In this document: one piece after another, positions 52,006 through 61,133 of the stretch
Numbering within the stretch: the stretch's first letter is position 1
How the letters are laid out: every line of letters begins with the position of its first letter
Source of the DNA: [Leptolyngbya] sp. JSC-1
Lineage (GTDB): Bacteria > Cyanobacteriota > Cyanobacteriia > Elainellales > Elainellaceae
Length of the DNA stretch: 64,000 bases
Assembly (NCBI GenBank): GCA_000733415.1
Contig: KL662191.1
Span: forward strand, 4,681,423 to 4,745,422
Reading direction: 5' to 3'
Program-made: the position numbers and the translations under genes
Notes under the pieces: model-generated
The model's database searches: none
The model's input: the letters and a program-made list of their open reading frames with translations, nothing else
What the model was told of the DNA's origin: nothing

Positions 52006-53118
52006 ATGGCTTCGTTTTTCCAGGTTCTCAACCCCAGACATTTGCTGCGACAGTTGGCCATACCACTACCGTTGCAGTCCGGTCCACTCCCTTCCCGTAC
52101 CAAACTTCCAGCTGGTCAAACGTTGACCTGGGGCACCACGTTTAGCCAATTGCAGTGCCGCTATTTGGACCTCGATTATCGAGACGCCTTCCGGCAAATT
52201 TGCGATCTGGGCTTTAAGCAAATTCGCTTATGCAGTTATTGGAACGAGATTGAACCACAGCAGAACCAGTATGACTTTTCGATCCTCGATTGGTTGCTGG
52301 AAGAAAGTGAGCAACGCGGGATTAGTGTAATTTTAGCCGTTGGCATGAAAGTGCCACGCTGGCCAGAATTTCATTTTCCAGAATGGTTGAGTCAACGCTA
52401 CGATACAGGTCCAAGTGAAATTGCTGTGGATCAACGCAGCCCAGTCATAGCCGAACACACGATCCGCTTTGTGGATGCGGTGGTGAATCACATGCGTCAT
52501 GCTAGTGCGATTCGATATTGGCAAATTGAGAACGAGCCGTTTACCCGCTTAGAGATTACCGGAGGACGGTTTCTTAGTTCCGAATTCGTTAGGCAAGAAG
52601 TGGAGCTGATTCGATCGTTGGCCCTGCCCCAGCACAAAATTCTGCTCACGGGTTCAATCTCACTGCCCTTAGCCAATGTGACTGAAGACGAAGTAGCGTT
52701 TCAAGATTGCCTCAGTCTGGCCGATGCAGTTGGAATCAATGTCTATAGCAAAGTGCCAATCGGACAAAGCCAGTACTACCTGGAACCCCAGCCGCCCTTT
52801 TGGCAAACCCTGCAAACTTGGCAGTCCCAGATCGTTGCGCGGGGCAAAGCAGCTTGGATCGCGGAAGCACAGGCCGAACCCTGGGAACCAAATCAACTCA
52901 TCGCCCTCCAGGGTATACACCATCCCAGTTGCTCACCAGCCCAGGCCACGGCCTTAGTGCAAAGGCTATCGACGTTAGGTTACGGAACAATCCTGCTGTG
53001 GGGCTGCGAGTATTGGTATTGGCATGAGCGGCAGGGGCGTTCGTTTTGGTGGCAGGCAATGCGGCGGTTGCTTCAGTCGAATATTGGCGATACCTCTAAG
53101 AAAAAAGGGGAAAGGTAG
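52006..53118 (+). CDS. Beta-galactosidase/GH5-42-like TIM-barrel glycosidase
   Basis: About 370 residues, one TIM barrel. LTWGTTFSQLQCRYLDLDYRDAF and FKQIRLCSYWNEIEPQQNQYDFSILD match the start of clan A hydrolases. The acid/base Glu is in YWQIENEPF and the probable nucleophile in WIAEAQAEPW. The C-terminal LLWGCEYWYWHERQG is also typical. No signal peptide from the chosen ATG, so it is probably cytoplasmic. A longer start at 51943 would run through the divergent GNAT start and is disfavoured. The substrate is unknown. Confidence 0.78.
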   Translation: MASFFQVLNPRHLLRQLAIPLPLQSGPLPSRTKLPAGQTLTWGTTFSQLQCRYLDLDYRDAFRQICDLGFKQIRLCSYWNEIEPQQNQYDFSILDWLLEESEQRGISVILAVGMKVPRWPEFHFPEWLSQRYDTGPSEIAVDQRSPVIAEHTIRFVDAVVNHMRHASAIRYWQIENEPFTRLEITGGRFLSSEFVRQEVELIRSLALPQHKILLTGSISLPLANVTEDEVAFQDCLSLADAVGINVYSKVPIGQSQYYLEPQPPFWQTLQTWQSQIVARGKAAWIAEAQAEPWEPNQLIALQGIHHPSCSPAQATALVQRLSTLGYGTILLWGCEYWYWHERQGRSFWWQAMRRLLQSNIGDTSKKKGER

Positions 53119-53134
53119 GCTAACCCTCTCCCCT
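53101..53134 (-). terminator. Rho-independent terminator of the beta-helix gene
   Basis: Read on the minus strand, AGGGGA pairs with TCCCCT around a 17-nt loop and is followed by a T-run. It lies about 56 bp past the beta-helix stop and overlaps the 3' end of the convergent glycosidase gene. Confidence 0.65.
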
Positions 53135-53189
53135 GACCCTTGCTTTCTCTAGGCAAACTTTAGACACACTTTAGACATCTAGGCATCCT

Positions 53190-55343
53190 TTAAGCAAAGT
53201 ACCCCGTCACAGGTAGAGCACCCGCCGTAGCATGGGCCGCAGGATTAGCAAGACCCGTGACGTTGACCACCAGATCGCGACTGCCGTTGAAGGCTCGCAC
53301 ACTATCGTTCACCGACAGGTAGGTACTCTTTTTCCACTGAAACAACACGGCTTCATTGGCTTTCAGGTCCTGCTTACCAGTCGTTTTTTGGTTCTTGTCG
53401 GCATAGGCAGATTTGAGAGCCGCACTGAGATTATTCCCGTCCACCTTACCCGCATTAAACAGTCCTCTCGGACGCTGAGTAGTTGCCAGATTGTTGTCGT
53501 AATCGAGTTGGAGGCGGTCGCCTTGCAGCACGTTCAAGTCAGTGATGCGATCAAGTGAATTAACCCGCGATCCGGCAAAGGCATCGAGTTGGGTTGGGCC
53601 ACGGTAAAGCACGCGATCGGCTCCGGTTCCAGTAGTGAGCCGGTCGGCTCCTAATCCGCCCGTGAGCAAATCGTTGCCTGCTCCTGCCAAAATCGTGTCT
53701 CTACCAGCGGTGCCCGTAAGCGTATCGTTGCCGGGAGTACCGCTGATGGGATTGGCCGGGCTGCTAGGAGTTCCCGGACCGCTAGGGGTACTGGGAGTAC
53801 TGCCGACCGCACCGAATTCAAAGGCGCCGATATCAGGCTGACCGTCGCGGGTAAAGCCTCTGGCATCGGTTGAAGGAGCGCCACTGACGCCCGCATTGAT
53901 CGCAGGGCTCCCGGGCAACAGGGCATGGGTTAATAAACCACCGCCATTGTCCTGAAGCGGACCGAGTTTGGGATCAATCACCCGCGCATTCGGCGTTACC
54001 CGATCGTCATTGGCGAGGGCATTTTGAATGTTGCCGCCTCCGTCGGTCAGCTCGCGGCTGGTATGCTGACGGATGTTCCAGGGGTTGCCGCCATTCAGGG
54101 CCGTGTTTTTGTCAAAAATCGTGTTTTTTACCGTCACCGGGGCCGAGCTAGCCAAAATGCCACCGCCGACCCAGCCAGCCTGGTTGTTGGCAATTGTACT
54201 GTTGACAATCGTAGTTGCTGCATCATACAGCGCCATCCCCCCACCGTTCCGACCTGTATCATTTTGGGCAGGCGTAGTGCTAAATATTGCCTTGTTTCCA
54301 GAGAAGGTACTATTCGTGATTGTAGAGGGTGCTCCCATCATCCATAAACCGCCACCCTGATTGGTCGCACTATTATTCACAAATGAGGTTCGATTTAGTG
54401 TTAGACCCTTATTCAAACCATTACTCAGCACCACCAAACCACCACCATTACCGGCATTGCCGCGTGGCAGACCTTGGACCTGATTATTCCTAAAGCTGGT
54501 GGTTTCGATAATCACATTGTCCTGGTTGCCGGTATAGAGATAGGCTCCGCCGCCTTCTCCCAAACCGCGATTGCCTTCAAACACACTATTGACAATCCGA
54601 ATCGTACCGGAAGCTTCGTTGACCGCGCTGGCCCGATCGGTAAAGAGAGCACCGCCATAGCCGCGCAGAAAACCAGTTGCTGAGCCATCGATAAATTTAG
54701 CCGTTGTGGTGCTGTTGTTGATAAATTTCGAGTTTTCAATCGTCAGTTTGCCGTTCAAGCTGTTGATCGCGCCACCATTAATGCCTCGGTTGTTAGTGAA
54801 GGTACTATTGCGGACGATGAAATTGCCGGGACTGACAAAAGCAATTGCGCCTGCGCCTCGCTCGTCGTTGCCCTGAGTCGCCACATTGCCGTCAAATTGG
54901 CTGTTGATTACCGTCAGGTTGTTCTCCCACTTGCTAAATACGGCACCACCACCTTTATCAGCTCTGTTGCCCGCGAATTTAACATTTTCAATCGTAATAT
55001 TCGCTTTGTGTTCTCCCAGAATCGCTCCACCTTGATCCGAAGTTTTACCATTGGCAAGCGACAAGTTTTTGATTGTGACGTTCGTAGGAAAGTCCTGATT
55101 GGAGTTAACCAACAGGATCCGAGAGGCATTGTTGCCGCTGATGGTCAAGTTAGCCGCTGCCGCTCCATTGATCGTCAGGTTTTTACCCGGTGAAATTTCG
55201 ATCTGGCCGCTGGTTAAGCGAATCGTTTGATTGGCGAGGCTGGGAGCAAACTGAATCGTATCGCCAGACCGGGCAGATGCAATTGCCGCTCTCAACGATC
55301 CTGCACCACTGTCGGCGGTCGATGTAACCGTGATAATTGCCAT
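53190..55343 (-). CDS. Secreted right-handed parallel beta-helix protein with RTX-like calcium repeats
   Basis: A 717-residue protein that begins directly with MAIITVTSTADSGAGSLRAAI, the start of the choice-of-anchor-type beta-helix family, without a Sec signal. Residues about 30-490 are beta-helix coils (repeated NLTI, TIENSKF, GGAI/GGGL and NSTF-x-N-N patterns). A Pro/Ser/Gly linker (about 505-535) leads to RTX nonapeptide-like repeats (GTPGNDTLTGTAGRDTILAGAGNDLLTGGLGADRL, about 535-575). The C-terminal domain (LDAFAGSRVNSLDRITDLNVLQGDRLQLD) is the cyanobacterial T1SS-associated type. Export by a type I system is expected. No T1SS genes are adjacent. Confidence 0.88.
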   Translation of the reverse strand: MAIITVTSTADSGAGSLRAAIASARSGDTIQFAPSLANQTIRLTSGQIEISPGKNLTINGAAAANLTISGNNASRILLVNSNQDFPTNVTIKNLSLANGKTSDQGGAILGEHKANITIENVKFAGNRADKGGGAVFSKWENNLTVINSQFDGNVATQGNDERGAGAIAFVSPGNFIVRNSTFTNNRGINGGAINSLNGKLTIENSKFINNSTTTAKFIDGSATGFLRGYGGALFTDRASAVNEASGTIRIVNSVFEGNRGLGEGGGAYLYTGNQDNVIIETTSFRNNQVQGLPRGNAGNGGGLVVLSNGLNKGLTLNRTSFVNNSATNQGGGLWMMGAPSTITNSTFSGNKAIFSTTPAQNDTGRNGGGMALYDAATTIVNSTIANNQAGWVGGGILASSAPVTVKNTIFDKNTALNGGNPWNIRQHTSRELTDGGGNIQNALANDDRVTPNARVIDPKLGPLQDNGGGLLTHALLPGSPAINAGVSGAPSTDARGFTRDGQPDIGAFEFGAVGSTPSTPSGPGTPSSPANPISGTPGNDTLTGTAGRDTILAGAGNDLLTGGLGADRLTTGTGADRVLYRGPTQLDAFAGSRVNSLDRITDLNVLQGDRLQLDYDNNLATTQRPRGLFNAGKVDGNNLSAALKSAYADKNQKTTGKQDLKANEAVLFQWKKSTYLSVNDSVRAFNGSRDLVVNVTGLANPAAHATAGALPVTGYFA

Positions 55344-56002
55344 GATCTATCCTTCTCAACAACTCGATAGACTTGAGCAAGCTCCGTCTGTACAAATGCA
55401 GAAGCTGCTCAAGGTCGTTTCAGATGCAAATCAGATCGGAATCAGCCGAGGGGCCGTTTCTTTGGGCAACCGCAAGGTACTAGAAGCTGATTTAACCTGT
55501 GCTGCTGCTGTCATCTCATGCCACCTCAAACCATTCGCTCCAATCCCGCCTTGTGTGTTGGTTTCTATGATTAGTTTGCATGGGGCTTGTATACGGGATT
55601 TTGATAAGCAGAATGAGCATGATCAGACAAATGGCCCTGCGGTTGCTTCAGCAAACAGGTCTACAGACATGCTTCACTTCAGCTTTTCTGCGATTCAGGA
55701 TGACAACCGGAAAAATTCTTGTGATGATGTGATGAATATTAAGTGACCTGAATCACTCGCAGTTGCGTCAACAGATCGATTTCCCAAATCTCTAGTGATA
55801 TAAGTTACAGGATGAATATTTTATGTACAAAAAATTAGACGCATTTGTGATCCACATTACCGACGTTGTATCTGTCTTTTAGTGGGATTCTTAAAAATTT
55901 CGGAAAAGATAGCATTTGTAAGCTGGATAGCATTCTTTTTCAAATCGAAAGACCTATTTTAAGGAAATCCAGAAAAACCAGGACAGGGAGCCGTATTCAG
56001 CC
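55344..56002. other. Intergenic, nothing recognised
   Basis: About 660 bp between the leftward beta-helix gene and pyk. A 138-codon frame (55330-55746) exists but its protein has no recognisable domain and overlaps the beta-helix start, so I do not call it. The pyk ribosome region (GGACAGGGAG) is at the right end. Confidence 0.5.
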
Positions 56003-57427
56003 ATGCTAGCACCACCCCATCGCACAAAAATTGTTGCTACGATCGGCCCCGCCAGCCGCTCACCAGAGATACTCAAGCAAATGGTGCAGGCCGGAATGAG
56101 TGTAGCTCGGTTAAATTTTTCCCACGGTAGTTACACCGATCACGCCCAAACCATCGCGCTGTTGCGTTCGGTGTCGGAAGAGCTGGATGCGCCGATCACG
56201 ATTCTGCAAGACTTGCAGGGACCCAAAATCCGGGTGGGAGACCTGCCGGATGGCGCTATTAAACTCACTGCAGGCGAACTGCTCACTCTGGTCCCAATTG
56301 CCGAATTTACGCAGCGACCCGATACCGTTGGCATTGACTACCCGTTCTTGGCAGAAGAAGCCGAACCAGGCACCCAAATTTTGCTGGATGACGGCTTACT
56401 AGAACTGCAAGTGAAATCGATCGTAGATAATGGCGTGCAGTGTCTAGTGATCAAAGGTGGATTGCTGAAGAGCCACAAAGGCGTCAATTTACCCAGCCTG
56501 AATCTAAAGCTGCCTTCCATGACCGAAAAAGACCAGCAGGATCTGGAGTTCGGCTTATCGCAGGGGATCGATTGGGTGTCGCTCAGCTTTGTGCGCCAGG
56601 CCGAAGATGTCCAAGCATTGAAACGATTTCTGGCAGAGCGCGGTCATACTGACCTGCCGGTACTGGCGAAGATCGAAAAACCCCAGGCTATCCAAAATCT
56701 GGAACCAATTCTGGGCGAATGTAACGCGATCATGGTGGCACGGGGGGATTTGGGCGTCGAAATTCCGCCAGAGCGAGTTCCTAACCTGCAAAAGCAAATT
56801 ATTCGCCGCTGCAACCAGCTCGGCATTCCCGTGATCACCGCTACTCAGATGCTGGAAAGCATGATCCAAAATCCGCGTCCTACCCGTGCCGAAGTCAGCG
56901 ATGTCGCTAACGCGATTTTGGACGGAACCGATGCGGTAATGCTGTCTGGCGAATCCGCCGTAGGAGCCTATCCGATCGAGGCCGTGGCGATGATGTCCCG
57001 CATTGCCCATGATGTCGAGAAAGACCTCAGGTTTGAAAACAATCCAGCGATTAAGAGCGAAATTCCCAATGCCCTCAGCGAAGCCCTGAACGCGATTGAT
57101 GAAGTGTTGCATCTGAAGGCAATTGTCGCCCTCACCAGCAGTGGCGCATCGGCTCTACTGGCCGCATCCGAACGTCCCAAAGCGCCTGTTATTGCCGTCA
57201 CCTCGAATGAGAATGTCTACCATCGCCTCAATTTAGTCTGGGGCGTCAAGCCACTGCTGATCGAGCAAGAAAAGGAGACCTTTGAGGAAGCACTGCATCA
57301 GGTGGAAACCTGTCTGCGTCAACGGCATTTGGCTTCCCCCGGCGACCGGATTCTGGTAATGGGTGGCATTCCAATGCGGCAGGCGGGCGGAGCCAACTTC
57401 TTGAAAATTCACACAATTTCTGCCTAG
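56003..57427 (+). CDS. pyk: Pyruvate kinase
   Basis: Last step of glycolysis: phosphoenolpyruvate + ADP to pyruvate + ATP. A 474-residue protein, the short form without the extra C-terminal PEP-utilising domain. TKIVATIGPASRS at the N-terminus, VARLNFSHGSY, the signature VLAKIEKPQAIQNL with the catalytic Lys, MVARGDLGVEIPPERVP, and the C-terminal allosteric domain with ALTSSGASALLA. GVKPLL and GGIPMRQAGGANFLKIH close the protein. It is followed after 119 bp by the phosphoglycerate mutase gene. Confidence 0.97.
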   Translation: MLAPPHRTKIVATIGPASRSPEILKQMVQAGMSVARLNFSHGSYTDHAQTIALLRSVSEELDAPITILQDLQGPKIRVGDLPDGAIKLTAGELLTLVPIAEFTQRPDTVGIDYPFLAEEAEPGTQILLDDGLLELQVKSIVDNGVQCLVIKGGLLKSHKGVNLPSLNLKLPSMTEKDQQDLEFGLSQGIDWVSLSFVRQAEDVQALKRFLAERGHTDLPVLAKIEKPQAIQNLEPILGECNAIMVARGDLGVEIPPERVPNLQKQIIRRCNQLGIPVITATQMLESMIQNPRPTRAEVSDVANAILDGTDAVMLSGESAVGAYPIEAVAMMSRIAHDVEKDLRFENNPAIKSEIPNALSEALNAIDEVLHLKAIVALTSSGASALLAASERPKAPVIAVTSNENVYHRLNLVWGVKPLLIEQEKETFEEALHQVETCLRQRHLASPGDRILVMGGIPMRQAGGANFLKIHTISA

Positions 57428-57546
57428 ATCTGTCAAAAAATAAGCACACAGGACGAATGGGAAATCATGGAAGCGTGCTACAAGGTGAGAAGCGAAATGG
57501 ATATTCGCTACGCTGATTCATGACGCCGATCCATCAAGGTTAAATC

Positions 57547-58287
57547 ATGGCTAAATTGATTCTAATTCGGCATGGGCAGAGCACCTGGAACGCGGCTAAC
57601 AAGTTCACAGGCTGGGTCGATGTCCCCCTCAGCCATCAGGGCATGGAAGAAGCTCAGCGGGCCGCTCAAAAGCTAAAAAGCTATCCGATCGATGTCTGCT
57701 TTACGAGTCTGCTGATTCGCGCCATTCAAACCGGATTGATTTGCCTCGTCGAATCAGATGCGGTCCGCAAACAGGGCAAAAGTCCAGTGATTCACCACGA
57801 AGCGGATGATCCCGATTGGCATGGCTGGGACCAACACGCAGGCAATCCAGAGGAAGAAATCCCGGTTTTTACCGCCCAAGCGCTAGACGAACGGTTTTAC
57901 GGCAATTTACAGGGCTTAAACAAGGCCGAAACCGCCGCCAAGTATGGAGCAGAACAGGTAAGGCTATGGCGACGCTCCTATGCCGTGCGCCCTCCCGGTG
58001 GCGAAAGCTTGGCCGATACCGTAGCCCGGACGATTCCTTTCTTCAAACAGCGCATTTTGGCCCACCTGAAGCAGGGCGATCACGTTTTGGTCGCCGCCCA
58101 CGGCAACTCACTGCGGTCGATCATCATGGATCTAGATCAGATTAGCGAAATGGAAATTCCCCTACTAGAACTGGCCACCGGCATCCCGATCATTTACGAA
58201 ATCGATCAGGAGGGCAACGTGGTCAGCAAAGAAATTTTGGCGGATGACGCGCCAGTTGTTGTGCCGGGGACTGCACCAGCCGTGTAG
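57547..58287 (+). CDS. gpmA: 2,3-bisphosphoglycerate-dependent phosphoglycerate mutase
   Basis: Interconverts 3- and 2-phosphoglycerate. A 246-residue histidine phosphatase-fold enzyme with LIRHGQSTWN (phospho-accepting H9), DERFYGNLQGLNK with the catalytic Glu, RRSYAVRPPGGESLADT, and the second histidine in VAAHGNSLRSII. Next to pyk, so two lower-glycolysis steps are encoded side by side, perhaps as one unit. Confidence 0.95.
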   Translation: MAKLILIRHGQSTWNAANKFTGWVDVPLSHQGMEEAQRAAQKLKSYPIDVCFTSLLIRAIQTGLICLVESDAVRKQGKSPVIHHEADDPDWHGWDQHAGNPEEEIPVFTAQALDERFYGNLQGLNKAETAAKYGAEQVRLWRRSYAVRPPGGESLADTVARTIPFFKQRILAHLKQGDHVLVAAHGNSLRSIIMDLDQISEMEIPLLELATGIPIIYEIDQEGNVVSKEILADDAPVVVPGTAPAV

Positions 58288-58293
58288 TTTCGC

Positions 58294-58479
58294 CTAATCC
58301 TTCTGGATTAGCGCTAACCGCAGCCCCAGGCCAATCAAAATCACCCCCATCAGCCGATCCAACCAATGGGAAACCGAGACAAACCGCCGCTGAATCACTG
58401 GCTGAGACATCATTATCGCAACACAGGCAAACCAGCCAAACTCAATTCCAGCCACCGTAGCACCATAGAGAATTTGCAC
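58294..58479 (-). pseudogene. LysE/RhtB-type amino acid exporter fragment (C-terminal part)
   Basis: The minus strand encodes about 60 residues: GATVAGIEFGWFACVAIMMSQPVIQRRF then HWLDRLMGVILIGLGLRLALIQKD. This matches the last third of a LysE-family transporter (normal length about 200-210). The frame is closed by a stop just upstream, and the adjacent VOC gene ends at 58495, so the first two thirds are missing. It is a truncated remnant. Confidence 0.7.
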
Positions 58480-58494
58480 CCACGATACAAGCCA

Positions 58495-58914
58495 TCACGA
58501 GGCAAAGATTTGCGCCTGATCCTGAAACGCTTTGAACTCCAGCGCATTGCCACTCGGATCTTGAATAAACAGCGTCGCCTGTTCTCCAACTTCGCCCGCA
58601 AAGCGAATCTGCGGTTCAATCAAGAACTCGACTTGCCGTGATTTCAACTGCTCTGCCAACTCATGCCATTGCTGCCACTCTAGAATCAGCCCAAAATGGC
58701 GAACGGGCACCTGCTCTTTGTCCACCGGATTGGTTGTTGCCCTGCGGCATTCTTCTGGCTTCAAGTGAGCGGTGATTTGGTGTCCGTAGAAGTTAAAGTC
58801 AATCCAGCGGTCACTCGTGCGGCCAATCGAGCAGCCCAATAGATCGGCATAAAAGGCTCGCGCCTCTGCTAAATTTGCCACTGGAAATGCCAAATGAAAG
58901 CGGGGGTAAGTCAT
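58495..58914 (-). CDS. VOC family protein (glyoxalase-like)
   Basis: About 139 residues. MTYPRFHLAFPVANLAEARAFYADLLGC is the standard first VOC module. YGHQITAHL gives a His ligand. HFGLILEWQQW opens the second module, and LFIQDPSGNALEFKAF ends with the metal-ligand Glu. The ATG at 58914 starts exactly at the family start; the longer frame to 58986 would overlap the upstream deacetylase-like gene. Substrate unknown. The LysE remnant lies right after its stop. Confidence 0.82.
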   Translation of the reverse strand: MTYPRFHLAFPVANLAEARAFYADLLGCSIGRTSDRWIDFNFYGHQITAHLKPEECRRATTNPVDKEQVPVRHFGLILEWQQWHELAEQLKSRQVEFLIEPQIRFAGEVGEQATLFIQDPSGNALEFKAFQDQAQIFAS

Positions 58915-58951
58915 AGATCCTAAAGGAGTTGATGTACAAAATTCATTCAAA

Positions 58952-59989
58952 TTATTTCTTACTATTCTCAAAGCCCACCAAAACATTCACCACATTCGTA
59001 CCAATTTCCTCAACTGCATATCCGCCTTCCATCACAAATAGTGTTGGCCTAGCCAAGCTCGCAATCCCCTCACCGATTTTGCAATAATCTTCACGCTTGA
59101 AGCGAAACTTTGAAATTGGGTCTTGTTCAAACGTATCGACTCCCAAAGAAACAACTACCACATCCGGGCCATAGGCTTGAATATGCTGAATTGCATCCGC
59201 AAATGCGGTTTGATAACTAGCCCAGTCCGTTCCCCACCGCAGTGGATAATTTCGGTTATAGCCTTCTCCAACACCGACGCCAACTTCATCCTCATAGCCT
59301 AAAAAGTAAGGATATTCCTGACTAGGATGGCCGTGTAGCGACAGAAATAATACATCGGAACGATCGTAAAAAATAGCCTGGGTGCCGTTGCCATGATGAT
59401 AATCCACATCCAAAATCGCCACCCGCGCCGCACCTGCTTTGCGAAATGCTTCAGTCGCCACAGCCGCATTGTTAAAAAAGCAATAGCCGCCGTAGAAATC
59501 CCTGGCTGCATGATGACCGGGCGGACGGCAAAGGGCAAAGGCAGATCGTGCGCCCTGCTGCATCTGCTGTTGAGCCGTTAGGGCCACATTCACCGCGGCA
59601 GTAATCGCTCGCCAAGTTCCAGCCGTAATCGGCGTTCCGGCATCAAAGGAATAGTAACTCAATTTACCATCAATGGTTTCGGGAACTCGGTCATGCCGCA
59701 TCGTGCGAGTCGCCCAGTTCAGCGGTAGGGCATCATAATCACCGTGAGCCGCCAGCCATTCTGACCACGCGGTTTGCAAAAACGCCACATAGCCCGGATC
59801 GTGAACCCGCAGAATGGGTTCCAGCCCATACTCTTGAGCTGGCAACACCGCTCCCAGCTTCGCCTGTTGCACCTGCGCCAACACCATCTCCGCCCGACGC
59901 GGATTCTCAAACGGCGGTAGCAACTTGCCGTCGATTAGCTCAAATCGAGCATCTTGATAGCGGTGATCCTGGCTGTAAATCGTCAGCAT
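58952..59989 (-). CDS. Histone deacetylase family protein, acetylpolyamine amidohydrolase-like
   Basis: A zinc hydrolase of about 345 residues from the class II HDAC/acetylpolyamine amidohydrolase family. The active-site His pair is in RPPGHHAA, zinc ligands in LDVDYHHGNGTQ (Asp, His) and VSLGVDTFEQDP (Asp), with the catalytic Tyr in the glycine-rich FVMEGGYAVEEIG. MLTIYSQDHRYQD at 59989 is the family start. Likely deacetylates polyamines or related amides in the cytoplasm. The DUF2805 gene ends 13 bp upstream on the same strand. Confidence 0.88.
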   Translation of the reverse strand: MLTIYSQDHRYQDARFELIDGKLLPPFENPRRAEMVLAQVQQAKLGAVLPAQEYGLEPILRVHDPGYVAFLQTAWSEWLAAHGDYDALPLNWATRTMRHDRVPETIDGKLSYYSFDAGTPITAGTWRAITAAVNVALTAQQQMQQGARSAFALCRPPGHHAARDFYGGYCFFNNAAVATEAFRKAGAARVAILDVDYHHGNGTQAIFYDRSDVLFLSLHGHPSQEYPYFLGYEDEVGVGVGEGYNRNYPLRWGTDWASYQTAFADAIQHIQAYGPDVVVVSLGVDTFEQDPISKFRFKREDYCKIGEGIASLARPTLFVMEGGYAVEEIGTNVVNVLVGFENSKK

Positions 59990-60002
59990 GAACCCTCGAT
60001 TT

Positions 60003-60257
60003 TCATCCTTTTTGATTTTGTGACTTAAACCGTCCAGCCCCGAAGCTGCGTCTTTCCAGATGTTTGGTTTTGCGGCCACTGACCCGCTGACGCCACATCC
60101 GAAAACTCGAGGGCTGCATTTCCCGCCGCATCAGGGCAATCACTTGCGGTTCGCTCAAGCCAAACTGATGTTCAATAGCTTCAAATGGAGTGCGGTCCTC
60201 CCAGGCCATTTCAATCATTCGGTCAATCGTTTCGCTATCAAGCTGGGGCAACTTCAT
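60003..60257 (-). CDS. DUF2805 / TIGR03643 family protein
   Basis: An 84-residue protein. The conserved MIEMAWEDRTPFEAIEHQFGLSEPQVIALMRREMQPSSFRMWRQRVSGRKTKHL region covers nearly the whole sequence and looks like a helix-turn-helix. The tail is Arg/Lys-rich. The start at 60257 is the family start. Function unknown. It lies 13 bp before the deacetylase-like gene and is divergent from the protease gene. Confidence 0.85.
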   Translation of the reverse strand: MKLPQLDSETIDRMIEMAWEDRTPFEAIEHQFGLSEPQVIALMRREMQPSSFRMWRQRVSGRKTKHLERRSFGAGRFKSQNQKG

Positions 60258-60338
60258 GGATTTGACTTCTTGCAAGAAATTTTGCTTCCATCCTATTCTA
60301 GGAAGGAAGAACGGCATCGTGGGTACGCCTTAGCCTGT

Positions 60339-61094
60339 ATGAAGTCGCAGGAATTAAAACTAGAAGAGTTTTTGCGAGTCACACTAGCCGCAACCGTGCT
60401 GGTGATTGGCAGCCGCTGGCTTTTGAGTAACACCTACCTGGGCAACTGGGTGCAGCAAGCCTGGATTGCCGGACAGCAACAGGTCGAAACCCTGATCCGC
60501 CAACGGCGCGCTAGCGATGGTTCCACTCCCCTCGGCACTCCCACCCCGATCATGGAAGCCAATCGCTCAGTAGTGATGCTGTCAGGTCGGCAGTCGATTG
60601 GTTCAGGCGTAATTCTCAATTCATCCGGTTTGGTGCTGACGAATAGCCATGTTGTACGCAATGGAGGTGACCGCTGGGTCGTGCGTCTGTCCGACGAGCG
60701 GGAATTACCTGCCTACGTGGTTGCTACAGGTAGCCGCGATGCTGGCATTCATTACGATCTGGCGCTAGTACAAATTGAAGGTGCCAGTAATCTGACACCG
60801 GCTCGCTTTGCCGAAGATCGGCCCCAAGAAGGCGAACCCGTTTGGGCCATTGGTGCACCCTACGGACGGGCCGAAGTCATCACCAAAGGTGAACTGAAAC
60901 GGGTCACCCGCGATGGCATTTTGCTCACCAACACAGAAGTACATCCTGGCAATTCAGGCGGACCACTTGTAAATCAGACCGGAGAGGTGATTGGCATCAA
61001 CACCGAAATTAACCCTTCGATGCCCGCTGATGCCACTACTGCCTCGATTTCGGTTCCTGTTGTTCAGGAGTATTTGCCAAGATTGATGGACTAA
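60339..61094 (+). CDS. Trypsin-like serine protease, Deg/HtrA-like without PDZ domain
   Basis: A 251-residue protein with an N-terminal membrane anchor (about 15-33) and a chymotrypsin-fold protease domain. The catalytic triad is seen as H in LTNSHVV, D in HYDLALVQ and S in HPGNSGGPL. It ends after VPVVQEYLPRLMD, so there is no PDZ domain, unlike HhoA/HtrA. Probably faces the periplasm or thylakoid lumen. The ATG at 60339 is chosen; the frame is open further upstream but that part is the antisense of the DUF2805 gene. Confidence 0.85.
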   Translation: MKSQELKLEEFLRVTLAATVLVIGSRWLLSNTYLGNWVQQAWIAGQQQVETLIRQRRASDGSTPLGTPTPIMEANRSVVMLSGRQSIGSGVILNSSGLVLTNSHVVRNGGDRWVVRLSDERELPAYVVATGSRDAGIHYDLALVQIEGASNLTPARFAEDRPQEGEPVWAIGAPYGRAEVITKGELKRVTRDGILLTNTEVHPGNSGGPLVNQTGEVIGINTEINPSMPADATTASISVPVVQEYLPRLMD

Positions 61095-61133
61095 AAGTTA
61101 ACGGAGTAAAAGTAATGGAGCAAAGGTGCAGAG

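Noticed and set aside
55330..55746. 138-codon plus-strand frame beside the beta-helix gene
   Set aside because: It overlaps the start of the beta-helix gene, has no recognisable domain and odd composition; probably 5' leader of the leftward gene.
60060..60338. 93-residue upstream extension of the Deg-like protease
   Set aside because: It is the antisense of the DUF2805 gene; the membrane anchor starts after the ATG at 60339.
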